From assembly GCF_000426725.1 (NCBI RefSeq), contig NZ_AUFX01000003.1, positions 372,001 through 436,000 on the forward strand: a stretch of 64,000 nt of DNA, in the 5' to 3' direction. The DNA comes from Sporocytophaga myxococcoides DSM 11118. Lineage in GTDB: Bacteria; Bacteroidota; Bacteroidia; Cytophagales; Cytophagaceae. Both the position numbers and the translations under genes were made by a program. The first letter of the stretch is position 1, and every line of letters begins with the position of its first letter. Positions 1-9,618 of this stretch are shown here, in pieces. Below the pieces are notes generated by a model. It worked only from the letters and a program-made list of their open reading frames with translations. It was not told the origin of the DNA and made no database searches.

Positions 1-311
1 GAATTTTCAAATGAAAATAGAGGCTGTACTGCACTAATGTATGAAGGTAATATAGCAATGAAATTGGAATAATCAGGAAAGACAAAATTGCTTTTGCTAT
101 GTATTTGTGAGTCATCCAATGAAAAGTTGAATTGATTATCCTTGCAACATTCTTTTGCTACTTTAATACTACACTGACCACAACCTTTGTTCTTGGGTGT
201 AAAAAATGAAATCGAAGCTAATTTGCCAGCACAATAATGAGTATACACTGAAAGTCCTGTACTAAAGACCATGTACAACATTAAAATAAATATGGTGGCA
301 ATTCTTTTCAT
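1..311 (-). CDS. HYC_CC_PP family protein (3' end cut by window)
   Basis: The reverse strand from 311 is open to the window edge, giving at least 103 residues. An N-terminal hydrophobic segment (residues 4-20) is followed by the motif HYCAGK, a CGQC pair and a CC pair. This H-Y-C then C-C arrangement is that of the small Bacteroidota HYC_CC_PP family, secreted or envelope proteins that often sit beside TonB-dependent receptors and heavy-metal uptake genes. The function is not established, and metal binding by the cysteines is my inference. The stop codon lies to the left of the window, so any downstream partner gene cannot be seen. Confidence 0.75.
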   Translation of the reverse strand, partial: MKRIATIFILMLYMVFSTGLSVYTHYCAGKLASISFFTPKNKGCGQCSIKVAKECCKDNQFNFSLDDSQIHSKSNFVFPDYSNFIAILPSYISAVQPLFSFEN

Positions 312-567
312 TTGTACAAATATGAGTTTTTTTCCTCTGATGTTATTACACATTTATGGGTAAGAGTTACAAAATTTTGACTCACTTTAAAACAATCGGA
401 GCAGCGGTTTGAAATTCCTTTCTATGTATATCAGATTAAATCAATAACTTAAACATTTCAATTTGAATATTTTAGATTGCTTCTTTTTCAAGCTTATATT
501 AATCCTAACCCCATAAAGTCTTGTTCTATCGGATTCATGAGAAAAAAATCTATATTAGTTATAACAT

Positions 568-1734
568 ATGAGAAAAGTTGTCATCATTTTATTACTAGCA
601 CTTACTATACAATGGAAAAGTACAGTTGCTCAATGCACTACTGATGCATTTGGAATTATACAAATATATCCGACCAAAGCCGGGACAGTTGAATGGAACT
701 CTGTCCATTGGAATAATGGAATTCCAAGAACAATCAAATATGCAGTAGACTCTTATGACCCGACCGGATGGACTGAAGACCATAGTGGAAGTACAAATGG
801 ATTCAAAATAGATGGAAACGGAATTATGAACATGTCCGGAGGAAGCCCACGATTTCATGTCAATTCCTTAGTAAATAAAAAAGTACCTGCACAGCAATTT
901 CTAAATACTGAATTTACAGCTTATTACCGAAGGATTGGAAATACGGGGCCTGCTTACGGAGGCATGGTAGTAGGTGCAAGAAGCGGTCCTCTTGGACATG
1001 CATCTCAAGGTGGAAATGACTGCGATGCTACGACGTATTACGCCCGATTCAGGCACGACGGCAAATGGGACTTTGAGAAAGAGCTTAAACATCCCACAAG
1101 TGATTATTGGTCAGGATCTGGCTTCCACAAACAAGATCCTCTCTGGAAAGGTCTGGCGATGCCTGAAAACAAATGGATAGGAATGAAATACGTTGTCTAT
1201 AATATTGAAAATAATTCAAAAGTAAAATTAGAATTGTATATAGATACATTATCAGATGGAAATCCTGTCAATGGAGGTATTTGGGAAAAAGTCGGTGAAT
1301 TAACAGATGAAGGCAATTGGCCTGCCGCCCCTTTTAATATCACAGGATGCATTTATAGTGATCCAAAAACCCTTATACTGGAAGGACATGGTACTTTTCT
1401 TTTAAGGACAGATGGTGATCAGGCTGAATACAAAATGGTCAGCATCAGAGAAATTATTCCAGGAGAAAAATCCATTAATGAGTGTGTCGCTTCGATAAAC
1501 AGGAATCCACAAAATGATATCAGATTTTATTTTGACAACATCATGAAAAGGCAAATAATTGAAGCTGATGGCTTTTTTTCGTATCAAATACATGACATGA
1601 TGGGAAATAATATCCTAAGCGGAAACTGTGAAAATTCCTGTGTTGTCAGCAGTGATGTGCCTTCAGGCATATATATTATAAGCTTCCAGACAGCATCAAC
1701 CCTAAAACAACTGAAGTTCAATAACAATCACTAA
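568..1734 (+). CDS. Secreted protein of unknown function with T9SS type A sorting domain
   Basis: 388 residues. A signal peptide spans residues 1-21, ending near VAQC. The central 270 residues are rich in Trp, Gly and aromatic residues and contain many short beta-like stretches, suggesting a jelly-roll, concanavalin-like fold as in polysaccharide lyases or lectin domains. I could not place it in a named family. The last 75 residues (from about NPQNDIRFYF) have the pattern of a type A T9SS sorting domain: an IHDMMGN-type strand, then SGIYIISF, then a short basic end. The protein is therefore probably exported through T9SS. It is monocistronic, and no terminator is evident before the next gene. 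Confidence 0.7.
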   Translation: MRKVVIILLLALTIQWKSTVAQCTTDAFGIIQIYPTKAGTVEWNSVHWNNGIPRTIKYAVDSYDPTGWTEDHSGSTNGFKIDGNGIMNMSGGSPRFHVNSLVNKKVPAQQFLNTEFTAYYRRIGNTGPAYGGMVVGARSGPLGHASQGGNDCDATTYYARFRHDGKWDFEKELKHPTSDYWSGSGFHKQDPLWKGLAMPENKWIGMKYVVYNIENNSKVKLELYIDTLSDGNPVNGGIWEKVGELTDEGNWPAAPFNITGCIYSDPKTLILEGHGTFLLRTDGDQAEYKMVSIREIIPGEKSINECVASINRNPQNDIRFYFDNIMKRQIIEADGFFSYQIHDMMGNNILSGNCENSCVVSSDVPSGIYIISFQTASTLKQLKFNNNH

Positions 1735-1874
1735 GAATCCATAACTTAATAATTTAACAAATTAATGCCAAGGTTGAAAACTTTATTTTGTTATTTACCC
1801 TTCCCACATTAATTTGGCCCTCTGATCCGGCAAAGAATTTATATACAAGCTAAAAAATCGGATCCGGCTATAAT

Positions 1875-4406
1875 ATGATGAATCAGAAACCTGGCATTTT
1901 CTTTTTATTTTTATCATTCTTAGTTTACTCATTTTCAAGCATTGCCCAACCCAATGAAAAGTACAATGCTGCCGAGATACAACAAGCCATTAAGAAGCTG
2001 AATGTATTGGGAAGTGTGTTATATATTGCCGCACACCCGGATGATGAGAATACAAGGCTTATTACTTACTTTACTAAAGACAAGTTATATAATACCGGGT
2101 ACCTTTCCCTTACCCGTGGTGATGGAGGTCAGAACCTTATAGGCTCTGAGTTGAATGAACAGCTGGGCGTGATAAGAACTCAGGAGCTTCAGGAAGCAAG
2201 AAGAATAGACGGAGGAAAGCAGTTTTTCTCAAGAGCCAAAGATTTTGGTTTCTCCAAAAACCCTGATGAAACCTTTATGATCTGGGATAGAGAAAAAGTC
2301 TTTGCTGATATGGTATGGGTAATCAGAAAATTCAGACCGGATGTATTGATAACCCGCTTCAATACCGAGCCGGGGAAAACTCATGGACACCATACAGCCT
2401 CTGCGATCCTTGCCTCTGAAGCATTTGAAGCTGCAGGTGATCCTACTAAATTTCCTGAACAGTTGAAGTATGTTCAGGTATGGCAACCTAAGCGTTTATT
2501 ATGGAATACCAACTGGTGGTTTTATGGAAGTGAAAAAGACTTTAAGACAGAAGGACTTCTTAAAATAGATGTAGGCACTTTTAATCCTGCATTAGGACAG
2601 TCATATACAGAAATAGCAGCTGCCAGCAGAAGCATGCATAAAAGTCAGGGCTTTGGAACCAGTGGCACCAGAGGGACTTCTATAGAATATCTTCAACATA
2701 CAAAAGGACCGAAACCAAATGCTGATATATTTGAAGATATCGATGTTTCTTGGAATAGAATTGAGGGCGGTGCAAAGATTGGGGAATTACTTAATAAGAT
2801 CTATTCTGGGTTTAACACCACTAACCCTTCAGCCTCAGTAGGTCCCTTACTTGAAGTCAGAACACTTATCAAAGCTCTGCCAGACAGCTATTGGAAAGAA
2901 ATAAAACTTCAGGAAATAGAAGATGTTATCAAAACCTCTCTTGGACTGTGGACTGAAGTAATCGCTTCTGATTACAGCGCTGTTCCAGGACAAGAAATAA
3001 AAACGAATGTTGAAATAGTGAATCGTTCTTCTATTCCTGTCGAAATAAAAAAGATTTCTTTTTCGATCAATAAAGACAGTAGCTTTACAACTTCATTAAA
3101 AGATAATATTCCTTTAACATTTTCCACACAGGTAAAAATCCCTTCAAATAGTCCTTACTCACAGCCCTACTGGCTGGTACAGAGAGGAAGTAAAGGAATG
3201 TTTGAGGTAAACGATCAGCAGCTGATTGGCAAGCCTGAAAACGATCCTGCTATAGAGACTACATTCGACTTTGTGATAAATGGACAAAGTATTCGTTATA
3301 CAACACCTGTAGTATATAAAAAAGCGGATCCGGCCAAGGGCGAGCAATACAGACCACTGGAAATAATTCCACCTTTGTTTGTAAACCTCTCAGAGCGACT
3401 GCTGGTCTTCGGAGATAATAGTCCGAAAGAACTGGAGGTAAGGTTAAAGTCCGGGATTGATAATATCTCAGGAAAATTAATGATTGAAATACCTAAGAGC
3501 TGGAAAGCAGAACCTTCCATACAAGACTTTTCTATTAAAGGTAAAGGAAATGAGGATGGGTATAAGTTTAAAGTATTTCCTTCTGCAGATGCTATGACGG
3601 GAATATTAAAAGTGTTTGCAATTTCAGGAAAAGATACCCTTCAGAATGGTAATATTAACATCAAATACGACCATATCAAACCACAATTGCTGTTACCAGA
3701 ATCCAATGCAAAGATTGTGAAGCTTGACTTAAAAACTCTAGGAAAAAATATTGGCTATTTGCCAGGTGCCGGTGATGACATTCCAGCATCATTAAGTCAA
3801 ATTGGATACAAAGTCACTGTTCTCAAAGAAGATGCTATCACCCCGGCTCTCCTTTCTTCTTTTGATGCAGTGGTAATAGGTATCAGAGCCTACAATACAA
3901 GAGAAAAGTTAAGATACATCAATCCGTTGTTGTTGAACTATGTAAAGAACGGAGGAACTCTTGTGGTGCAATACAATACAATGCCATCGAGATTCGGAGA
4001 TGGGAAAATGGTAACTGATTCTATAGGGCCATATCCTTTTAAACTGTCTAATGACAGGGTTACTATGGAAGATGCACCTGTTAAGTTCTTAGTACCTGAA
4101 CATCCCGTTTTAAACACACCTAATAAGATCACAGATAAAGATTTTGAAAACTGGGTACAGGAAAGAGGGCTATATTTCCCTAATGAATGGAGTAAAGAGT
4201 ATCAGGCCCTCCTATCTTGCCATGACATTGGTGAAACACCCAAAGACGGAGGACTTCTCTATGCCAAATACGGCAAAGGAACCTATATTTACACCAGTTA
4301 TTCATGGTTCAGACAGCTTCCTGCGGGAGTTCCGGGAGCATACAGAATATTTGTTAATTTATTGTCTTCTGGCAACGAAGGAAAAAAGAAAAAAAATGGC
4401 AAATGA
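1875..4406 (+). CDS. PIG-L (LmbE-like) family deacetylase, secreted, two-domain
   Basis: 843 residues with a signal peptide (1-24). The zinc-binding motif AHPDDE is at residues 53-58 and the second motif HGHH at 170-173, both diagnostic of PIG-L N-acetylglucosaminyl deacetylase-type enzymes. The middle (about 360-620) holds Ig/NPCBM-like beta domains. The C-terminus (about 640-830) resembles a class I glutamine amidotransferase-like or ThuA-like fold, as in other long Bacteroidota members. The likely role is periplasmic N-deacetylation of an amino-sugar compound; the substrate is unknown. It overlaps the next small gene by 11 bases and is co-transcribed with a sodium:solute symporter, suggesting that the product is imported. 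Confidence 0.85.
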   Translation: MMNQKPGIFFLFLSFLVYSFSSIAQPNEKYNAAEIQQAIKKLNVLGSVLYIAAHPDDENTRLITYFTKDKLYNTGYLSLTRGDGGQNLIGSELNEQLGVIRTQELQEARRIDGGKQFFSRAKDFGFSKNPDETFMIWDREKVFADMVWVIRKFRPDVLITRFNTEPGKTHGHHTASAILASEAFEAAGDPTKFPEQLKYVQVWQPKRLLWNTNWWFYGSEKDFKTEGLLKIDVGTFNPALGQSYTEIAAASRSMHKSQGFGTSGTRGTSIEYLQHTKGPKPNADIFEDIDVSWNRIEGGAKIGELLNKIYSGFNTTNPSASVGPLLEVRTLIKALPDSYWKEIKLQEIEDVIKTSLGLWTEVIASDYSAVPGQEIKTNVEIVNRSSIPVEIKKISFSINKDSSFTTSLKDNIPLTFSTQVKIPSNSPYSQPYWLVQRGSKGMFEVNDQQLIGKPENDPAIETTFDFVINGQSIRYTTPVVYKKADPAKGEQYRPLEIIPPLFVNLSERLLVFGDNSPKELEVRLKSGIDNISGKLMIEIPKSWKAEPSIQDFSIKGKGNEDGYKFKVFPSADAMTGILKVFAISGKDTLQNGNINIKYDHIKPQLLLPESNAKIVKLDLKTLGKNIGYLPGAGDDIPASLSQIGYKVTVLKEDAITPALLSSFDAVVIGIRAYNTREKLRYINPLLLNYVKNGGTLVVQYNTMPSRFGDGKMVTDSIGPYPFKLSNDRVTMEDAPVKFLVPEHPVLNTPNKITDKDFENWVQERGLYFPNEWSKEYQALLSCHDIGETPKDGGLLYAKYGKGTYIYTSYSWFRQLPAGVPGAYRIFVNLLSSGNEGKKKKNGK

Positions 4407-4515
4407 TGATCAGCCTCCTTTCTTTAAAAGCTGGAAAGCAATGTACTGGTTTGTATTGCTCAATCTTGCTTTTACAATCCTGCTGTTCTACATTTTAACA
4501 ATTTACTTTAAATGA
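4396..4515 (+). CDS. 39-residue single-pass membrane peptide between PIG-L and symporter
   Basis: The 120-base ORF starts inside the end of the PIG-L gene and its stop overlaps the symporter start in an ATGA (4512-4515). The product has a polar N-terminus (MANDDQPPFFKSWKAMYW) and one transmembrane helix (about residues 18-37). The reading frame is open further upstream, but only this start makes sense beside the PIG-L stop. Translational coupling on both sides supports real expression. Symporter-associated peptides of this size are known as accessory subunits in other transporters, so a symporter subunit role is an inference. Confidence 0.65.
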   Translation: MANDDQPPFFKSWKAMYWFVLLNLAFTILLFYILTIYFK

Positions 4516-6209
4516 GTATTACAGACTGGATCGTCCTTTGCGGTACGCTCACGTTTATTATCGGTTATGGTATTTGGAAAACAAGAGGAAGTAAGAATAT
4601 AGAAGACTTCCTTCTTTCCAAGACTATGCCCTGGTACACCATCTGCCTTTCTATTATGGCTACACAGGCTAGTGCCATTACGTTTTTGTCAACGCCAGGG
4701 CAAGCCTTTGATGATGGCATGCGCTTTATACAGTTTTACTTCGGACTGCCAATTGCAATGGTCATTATTGCTATTACTGCAGTTCCGCTGTATGCCAAGA
4801 TGAATGTATATACTGCTTATGAATATCTGGAAGGAAGATTTGACTTTAAAACAAGAACGCTAGCTGCTCTTTTATTCCTTATCCAAAGAGGCGTAAGCAC
4901 AGGAATTACCATCTACGCACCTTCTATCATTTTATCTACCATCCTTGGATGGAATTTAAACGTTACTAATATCATCATAGGAAGCCTGGTAATATTATAT
5001 ACAGTTACCGGAGGAACCAAGGCTGTCAGTGTAACCCAGCAACAGCAGATGGCAGTGATGATGGGAGGAATCATACTTGCTGGTATTGTTATCATTTACA
5101 AACTTCCCTCAGATATCTCCTTGTTTGAATCTGTGCAGGTTGCAGGAAAACTGGGAAAGATGAATTTGGTAGACTTTAACTTTCAGCCAAATGACAGATA
5201 CAATTTCTGGTCTGGTATTACTGGCGGAATGTTTCTTTCCCTATCTTATTTTGGAACAGATCAATCACAGGTAGGACGTTATCTTTCAGGTAAATCAATC
5301 ACTGAGAGTCGTATGGGTTTATTATTCAACGGACTGTTAAAGATACCAATGCAGTTCATTATATTGTTTATAGGCGTTCTCCTATTTGTCTTCTATCAGT
5401 TTCATCAGGCACCTGTATTTTTCAACAAAACCGAACTGGCAAATGCTCAGAAATCTGTTTATGCAGGTGAATTAAAAACACTTGAAAACAAATATGATCA
5501 GAGTTTTATACGGAAAAAAGATGAGGTAAATACACTTGTTACAGCGCTCAAAGCTAAAGACCAGCAAGCAATTGATAACAGTCAGACCAAATTACTTGAA
5601 ATTAAAAAAGAAGAACAGGCCATCCGTAATGATGTAAAAAAAGTGATTCTTCAGGCATCTCCTGATACTGAGGTAAAGGACGTTGATTTTGTTTTTATCA
5701 CTTTTATTATGACCCAGATGCCCCATGGGCTGGTTGGATTACTTATAGCTGTGATACTGTGTGCTGCCATGTCTTCCACGGCCTCTGCCTTGAATGCACT
5801 TGCATCCACTACTTGTGTGGATATTTACAAGCGTTCAATAAATCCGCAAGCATCAGAACGTCATTATCTGAAAGCATCAAGAGCACTTACTATCGTATGG
5901 GGATTGCTTACAATCTTGTTTGCGCTGTTTGCATCTAAACAAGACAACCTGATACAGGCTGTTAATATTCTGGGAAGTTTATTTTATGGGACTATTCTTG
6001 GAATCTTTTTATGCGCCTTTTACTTTAAGTATATAAAGTCTAATGCTGTATTTATAGCAGCTATAATAGCACAGGTCTCTATATTCTTCCTATATTTCTA
6101 TTCAGACATTGCTTTTTTATGGTACAATCTTATCGGGCCAGTCATTGTAATTGCTATGGGATATGCATTGCAATTAATTTTATCTGAAAAAGAACAAACA
6201 AAAATTTAG
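4512..6209 (+). CDS. Sodium:solute symporter (SSS family)
   Basis: 565 residues with about 13 hydrophobic helices and an SSS signature region (PGQAFDDG..., then GTDQSQVGRYLSGKS). Between two late helices lies a hydrophilic, Lys/Glu-rich insertion of about 100 residues (about 300-400) predicted to form a coiled coil; such insertions occur in Bacteroidota SSS proteins. It imports an unidentified solute with Na+. The 4-base ATGA overlap with the small membrane peptide and the upstream PIG-L gene suggest that the substrate is a deacetylated sugar or a related product. Confidence 0.85.
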   Translation: MSITDWIVLCGTLTFIIGYGIWKTRGSKNIEDFLLSKTMPWYTICLSIMATQASAITFLSTPGQAFDDGMRFIQFYFGLPIAMVIIAITAVPLYAKMNVYTAYEYLEGRFDFKTRTLAALLFLIQRGVSTGITIYAPSIILSTILGWNLNVTNIIIGSLVILYTVTGGTKAVSVTQQQQMAVMMGGIILAGIVIIYKLPSDISLFESVQVAGKLGKMNLVDFNFQPNDRYNFWSGITGGMFLSLSYFGTDQSQVGRYLSGKSITESRMGLLFNGLLKIPMQFIILFIGVLLFVFYQFHQAPVFFNKTELANAQKSVYAGELKTLENKYDQSFIRKKDEVNTLVTALKAKDQQAIDNSQTKLLEIKKEEQAIRNDVKKVILQASPDTEVKDVDFVFITFIMTQMPHGLVGLLIAVILCAAMSSTASALNALASTTCVDIYKRSINPQASERHYLKASRALTIVWGLLTILFALFASKQDNLIQAVNILGSLFYGTILGIFLCAFYFKYIKSNAVFIAAIIAQVSIFFLYFYSDIAFLWYNLIGPVIVIAMGYALQLILSEKEQTKI

Positions 6210-6212
6210 AAC

Positions 6213-6248
6213 AAAAAAAAGAGAGTCGATGCATCAACACCGACTCTC
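6213..6248 (-). terminator. Intrinsic terminator of the DUF2911 gene
   Basis: GAGAGTCG (6221-6228) pairs with CGACTCTC (6241-6248). Read on the minus strand, the hairpin is followed by eight T residues. On the plus strand no T-run follows, so it mainly serves the leftward gene, although the symporter transcript also runs into it. Confidence 0.75.
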
Positions 6249-6276
6249 AAAATTAATTAAACACTATTTACGAATA

Positions 6277-7116
6277 TTATTTTTTGCCTTTGCACTCAGA
6301 GATTAGCTTCTCATTCATCTTCACATAGTCATCATTTTTAGCAGCCTTAGCAGCTTCAAGTGATTTCGTTGCAGTTTCTGTGGCACCTTTACAGTCATTA
6401 AGTTTCACTTGAATTTTTGCTTTCAAATGAAGGATATAGAATGCAGGATTCTTTTCTACTGCTTTATTGATCCACTCTAGAGCTTGTTTCATATCTCTGT
6501 TGGTATCATAGTAATAACCAGCAGCCTGAAAGTAAGTAAATACATTTTCAGTCTTAATTTTGATATCGGTCATTACTTTAGCATCAACATCATTTTCAAT
6601 TTTAAATTTGACGCTTGTAGTTTCCCAGCTAATTTGAATGTTCGCTGTAGTCATAGTTAAATCTGTAAAGTCAATTGTGAAAGATTCAACATGAGCACAT
6701 GCCTTTTCAGATTTCACTTTGAATTTTGCAGCTGCTTCTGATTCTTTAAAATCGCCTGCCTGCACTTTTGTATTTTTACCGAATAATACCGTCCATTCAG
6801 AAGTTCCTGGGATAGTATAAAGAGCGTATTCTCCCGGAGCAAGTTTGATTCCCTCTACAGATACGGTATCTGAGAAACTTACTTTAGTAGGTTCGTTAGC
6901 CCCCGTTCTCCAGATTTTATCAAATGCTACTACGTCGCCGAATACTTTACGTCCTTTAGCACTTGGTCTTGAATAGATTACTGAAACATCAGCTAATCCA
7001 ACTTTCTGAGTTACAGTAGAAAGAGGGCTTGGTTTCGGGGAGTTAATTTGTGCATAACAAATCGTCATGGCTGAAACAGCAAAGAAGAATAATGCTGATA
7101 ATGAAAGTTTTTTCAT
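6277..7116 (-). CDS. DUF2911 domain secreted protein with C-terminal TPR-like helices
   Basis: 279 residues from the start at 7116 (MKKLSLSALF), which gives a clean signal peptide ending in CYAQ; the frame is open a further 25 codons upstream but those would precede the signal peptide. Residues 25-170 carry DUF2911 hallmarks (SPLSTVTQKVG, RPSAKGRKVFG, WRTGANEPT, GEYALYTIPG). The C-terminal 90 residues look like one or two TPR helix pairs (KQALEWINKAVEKNP). DUF2911 has no assigned activity. It is probably periplasmic. The gene is followed by its own terminator. Confidence 0.85.
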   Translation of the reverse strand: MKKLSLSALFFFAVSAMTICYAQINSPKPSPLSTVTQKVGLADVSVIYSRPSAKGRKVFGDVVAFDKIWRTGANEPTKVSFSDTVSVEGIKLAPGEYALYTIPGTSEWTVLFGKNTKVQAGDFKESEAAAKFKVKSEKACAHVESFTIDFTDLTMTTANIQISWETTSVKFKIENDVDAKVMTDIKIKTENVFTYFQAAGYYYDTNRDMKQALEWINKAVEKNPAFYILHLKAKIQVKLNDCKGATETATKSLEAAKAAKNDDYVKMNEKLISECKGKK

Positions 7117-7225
7117 GAATGTGTTGTAGATTATTTGGTGGACAAAATTTGTTGCCACGAATATACAGCTTGTCAATAAAAAACCAACCATTTTCTGATA
7201 TCATTCAGGATAAAAATATAACTAT

Positions 7226-7945
7226 CTATTCCTTAAATACTTTCCCCGAACCAGATACAGAAACATCTGTTACAGGATTTCCGATATAGCCCACCGCACC
7301 ACTACCAGAGATATTGACTTTTAAAGTCTGTATTGCATTCACAGATATACTTCCAGACCCGTTAATTTTTGCATTTACCTTCTGGCTTTCTGTATTTTTT
7401 GCATTGATTCTTCCTGAACCATTTATCTCATGAGATGAATTATATGAGATACCGGATAATGTGATATTTCCAGAACCATCTATTTTACTTTTCAGATTTT
7501 CCCCATTGAAATTCAGAGAAATATTTCCGGATCCATTAATGGAAACGTCCATTTCATCACCGGTGAATTGCCCATCTCCGTTGACATTGCCTGAGCCATT
7601 AAGCCTGACCTTTCTCAATGAAGGTATAGATATGTAGACATCTACCTTACTTGATTTTCTCAAACACTCATCATCATCAATTTCTATTTCAAGAATACCG
7701 TTTTCGACTTCTGTATCAATTATAGGAAGGATATTGTCGTCAGCAGTAATAACCACCTTTTGAACAGAATCCTTTTTTATATGTACATCAAAGCTTCCGT
7801 TGATTTCAACACCATTAAATTGGGGTAAACTTCTTTCAATGCTGGCAATATCTCCAGAGCCTTTCTTGCATCTCCCGCATGATGCACTGAATTGTATAAA
7901 TAATAAAATTATAAATAGTCGAAAAGTTAGTTTTATCAGTTTCAT
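7226..7945 (-). CDS. GIN-domain (DUF2807) putative auto-transporter adhesin, head domain
   Basis: 239 residues with a lipoprotein-like leader (FSASC near residue 23). The rest is a right-handed beta-solenoid-like repeat in which INGSGNI / SGSGAVGYIG units recur about every 18-20 residues, the hallmark of head GIN domains. These proteins are thought to be envelope-anchored, possibly adhesive or sensing stress; function is unproven. The 109 bases separating it from the DUF2911 start contain no terminator, so read-through into DUF2911 is possible. Confidence 0.85.
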   Translation of the reverse strand: MKLIKLTFRLFIILLFIQFSASCGRCKKGSGDIASIERSLPQFNGVEINGSFDVHIKKDSVQKVVITADDNILPIIDTEVENGILEIEIDDDECLRKSSKVDVYISIPSLRKVRLNGSGNVNGDGQFTGDEMDVSINGSGNISLNFNGENLKSKIDGSGNITLSGISYNSSHEINGSGRINAKNTESQKVNAKINGSGSISVNAIQTLKVNISGSGAVGYIGNPVTDVSVSGSGKVFKE

Positions 7946-8079
7946 TTTGTTTCAATATAGTTTGTTGGTTTATATAGAAATTACAGAAATGGTACCTCTT
8001 TCCGCGCATTCTGATAGTAAGACAATCAATAATAAAACTCCCCCTATTTCTAATAAAAATATTTTTTAAAAAGTTATGG

Positions 8080-8967
8080 TTACCCTGAAAATGGCTTTAC
8101 TGTATTCTTTTGAAACTCTCTTGGGGAAAGGCCAGTATGCTTTTTAAATACTCTGATAAAATAGGATACATCTTCATATCCCAATTGATCAGCAACATTT
8201 GCAACAGGTATATCATTATGAATCAGCAGGCGTTTTGCCTCCAGAATAATCCTTTCCACAATGAGATCACCGGTTGTTTTATTTAACACTTCTCTGCTCA
8301 GTCTGTTAAGATGCCTGGTGCTCATATTCATCAGGTCTGCATATTGCTGTGGCAACTTATGTTGGCGGAAATGTGCATCAATCAATCTCTGAAGATTTTT
8401 TATCTTGAAGTAATTGGTCGAGGTCTCTATATTTTCATCATGAGCATCTTTAATATATACCCTTGAAAGTTCTATATATAACAAGTCAATCAAAGAACCG
8501 AGCTTCTCGGTTTTGAATGAATTTAAGGAATTAAACTCATGATTAATCTCTTCAAATCTTGATCTTATTGAAGATATTTCATTTTTATCAAGATATACAA
8601 CAGGATGATTTTGTTGCAGATAGAAAAATGGGAAATCCGTAATTTTTCTGTTTGTAAAAATACTGTCATAAAACTCCCTTGTATGAAAAAAGACAAAACC
8701 ATCAGCCTGTTCGGAAAGCTTCCAGCAATGGACTTGCCCGGGATTTAGTAAAAATACACTACCAGGTTTCACAGGATAGCTTGAAAAGTCAATCTGATGC
8801 TCCCCCTTTCCTTTAGTAAACAGAATTGTGATATAAGTACTGTGAATATGTGGGGTATTGATAAACTGATGGCTTTTCAGGTGGTTAGGCAAATCATTGG
8901 AATAAAAGTAAATTTCATTGCCGCTCCTAGAGAACTCCCTTATTCCATAAACAGGTATTTTTTTCAT
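8080..8967 (-). CDS. AraC-family transcriptional regulator
   Basis: 295 residues. The N-terminal half is a cupin-like sensor domain (HIHSTYITILF, PGSVFLLNPGQVHCW). The C-terminal 100 residues hold the two AraC helix-turn-helix motifs, with the typical end QLGYEDVSYFIRVFKKHTGLSPREF. It probably senses a small molecule and activates nearby or distant genes; the ligand is not evident. It is divergent from the DUF983 gene, with a 111-base shared promoter region that could be its target. Confidence 0.9.
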   Translation of the reverse strand: MKKIPVYGIREFSRSGNEIYFYSNDLPNHLKSHQFINTPHIHSTYITILFTKGKGEHQIDFSSYPVKPGSVFLLNPGQVHCWKLSEQADGFVFFHTREFYDSIFTNRKITDFPFFYLQQNHPVVYLDKNEISSIRSRFEEINHEFNSLNSFKTEKLGSLIDLLYIELSRVYIKDAHDENIETSTNYFKIKNLQRLIDAHFRQHKLPQQYADLMNMSTRHLNRLSREVLNKTTGDLIVERIILEAKRLLIHNDIPVANVADQLGYEDVSYFIRVFKKHTGLSPREFQKNTVKPFSG

Positions 8968-9043
8968 CCTGAATAATAACTAAAATGTCCGGATAATCCT
9001 ATTTATTGATACTTTTTGCTTCAATTTAAAGAACTTATGTCCA

Positions 9044-9051
9044 TAAATTTG
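9044..9051 (+). promoter_or_regulatory. Bacteroidota-type -7 box for the DUF983 gene
   Basis: TAAATTTG matches the TAnnTTTG -7 element of Bacteroidota promoters and lies 27 bases before the DUF983 start. A TTTTTG stretch further upstream is about 25 bases away, a little far for a -33 element, so only the -7 box is called. Confidence 0.4.
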
Positions 9052-9078
9052 CATTAGAGATTCAGAACACTTACTACT

Positions 9079-9429
9079 ATGGCACTTATTCATATATTAA
9101 AAGATCGTTGTCCTTATTGTCACGAAGGATTGATATTTAAAAACCCTAACCTTTTCAGTTATAGATCTGGAGAGATGAACAATGATTGTCCTCATTGCAA
9201 AGCAAGATTTATGAGAGAACCGGGATACTTCTGGGGCTCCATGTATGTAAGCTATGCATTGGGAACTGCTGAAGCCTTTATTACATATTTTATCTGCAGA
9301 ATATTTGGCACTGGCATGTTTGACATGATTAATCTGGTTGCAATTATTCTTGCTATAATTTTATTATCACCATTCAACTTTAGATTTTCAAGAGTTGTAT
9401 GGCTTTATTTATTTTCCGGAATTGACTGA
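9079..9429 (+). CDS. DUF983 small membrane protein
   Basis: 116 residues. Two CPYC / CPHC knuckles (residues about 11-14 and 35-38) form a zinc-ribbon-like head, followed by REPGYFWGSMYVSYALG and two or three transmembrane helices. This is the DUF983 pattern. The function is unknown; the family is widespread in Bacteroidota and alphaproteobacteria. Confidence 0.85.
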   Translation: MALIHILKDRCPYCHEGLIFKNPNLFSYRSGEMNNDCPHCKARFMREPGYFWGSMYVSYALGTAEAFITYFICRIFGTGMFDMINLVAIILAIILLSPFNFRFSRVVWLYLFSGID

Positions 9430-9618
9430 TAACAATTTGTTCTAATTGCTCCCTAAATAAGGTTGATTCTGGTATCTTTAACAGGGATTAAGCATTTAAA
9501 AAAAATATCAATATTAATTAAACAATTGAAGATATATTCAAGCGATTGATTATAATGATTAACAGGATTTCAAGGGCAAATGCTTAATTTTGTGTTAATA
9601 CTTTGAGTCAACCTTGTT

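Noticed and set aside
7800-8069. Rightward 89-residue frame opposite the GIN gene
   Set aside because: Antisense to a clear coding region for most of its length; no family pattern.
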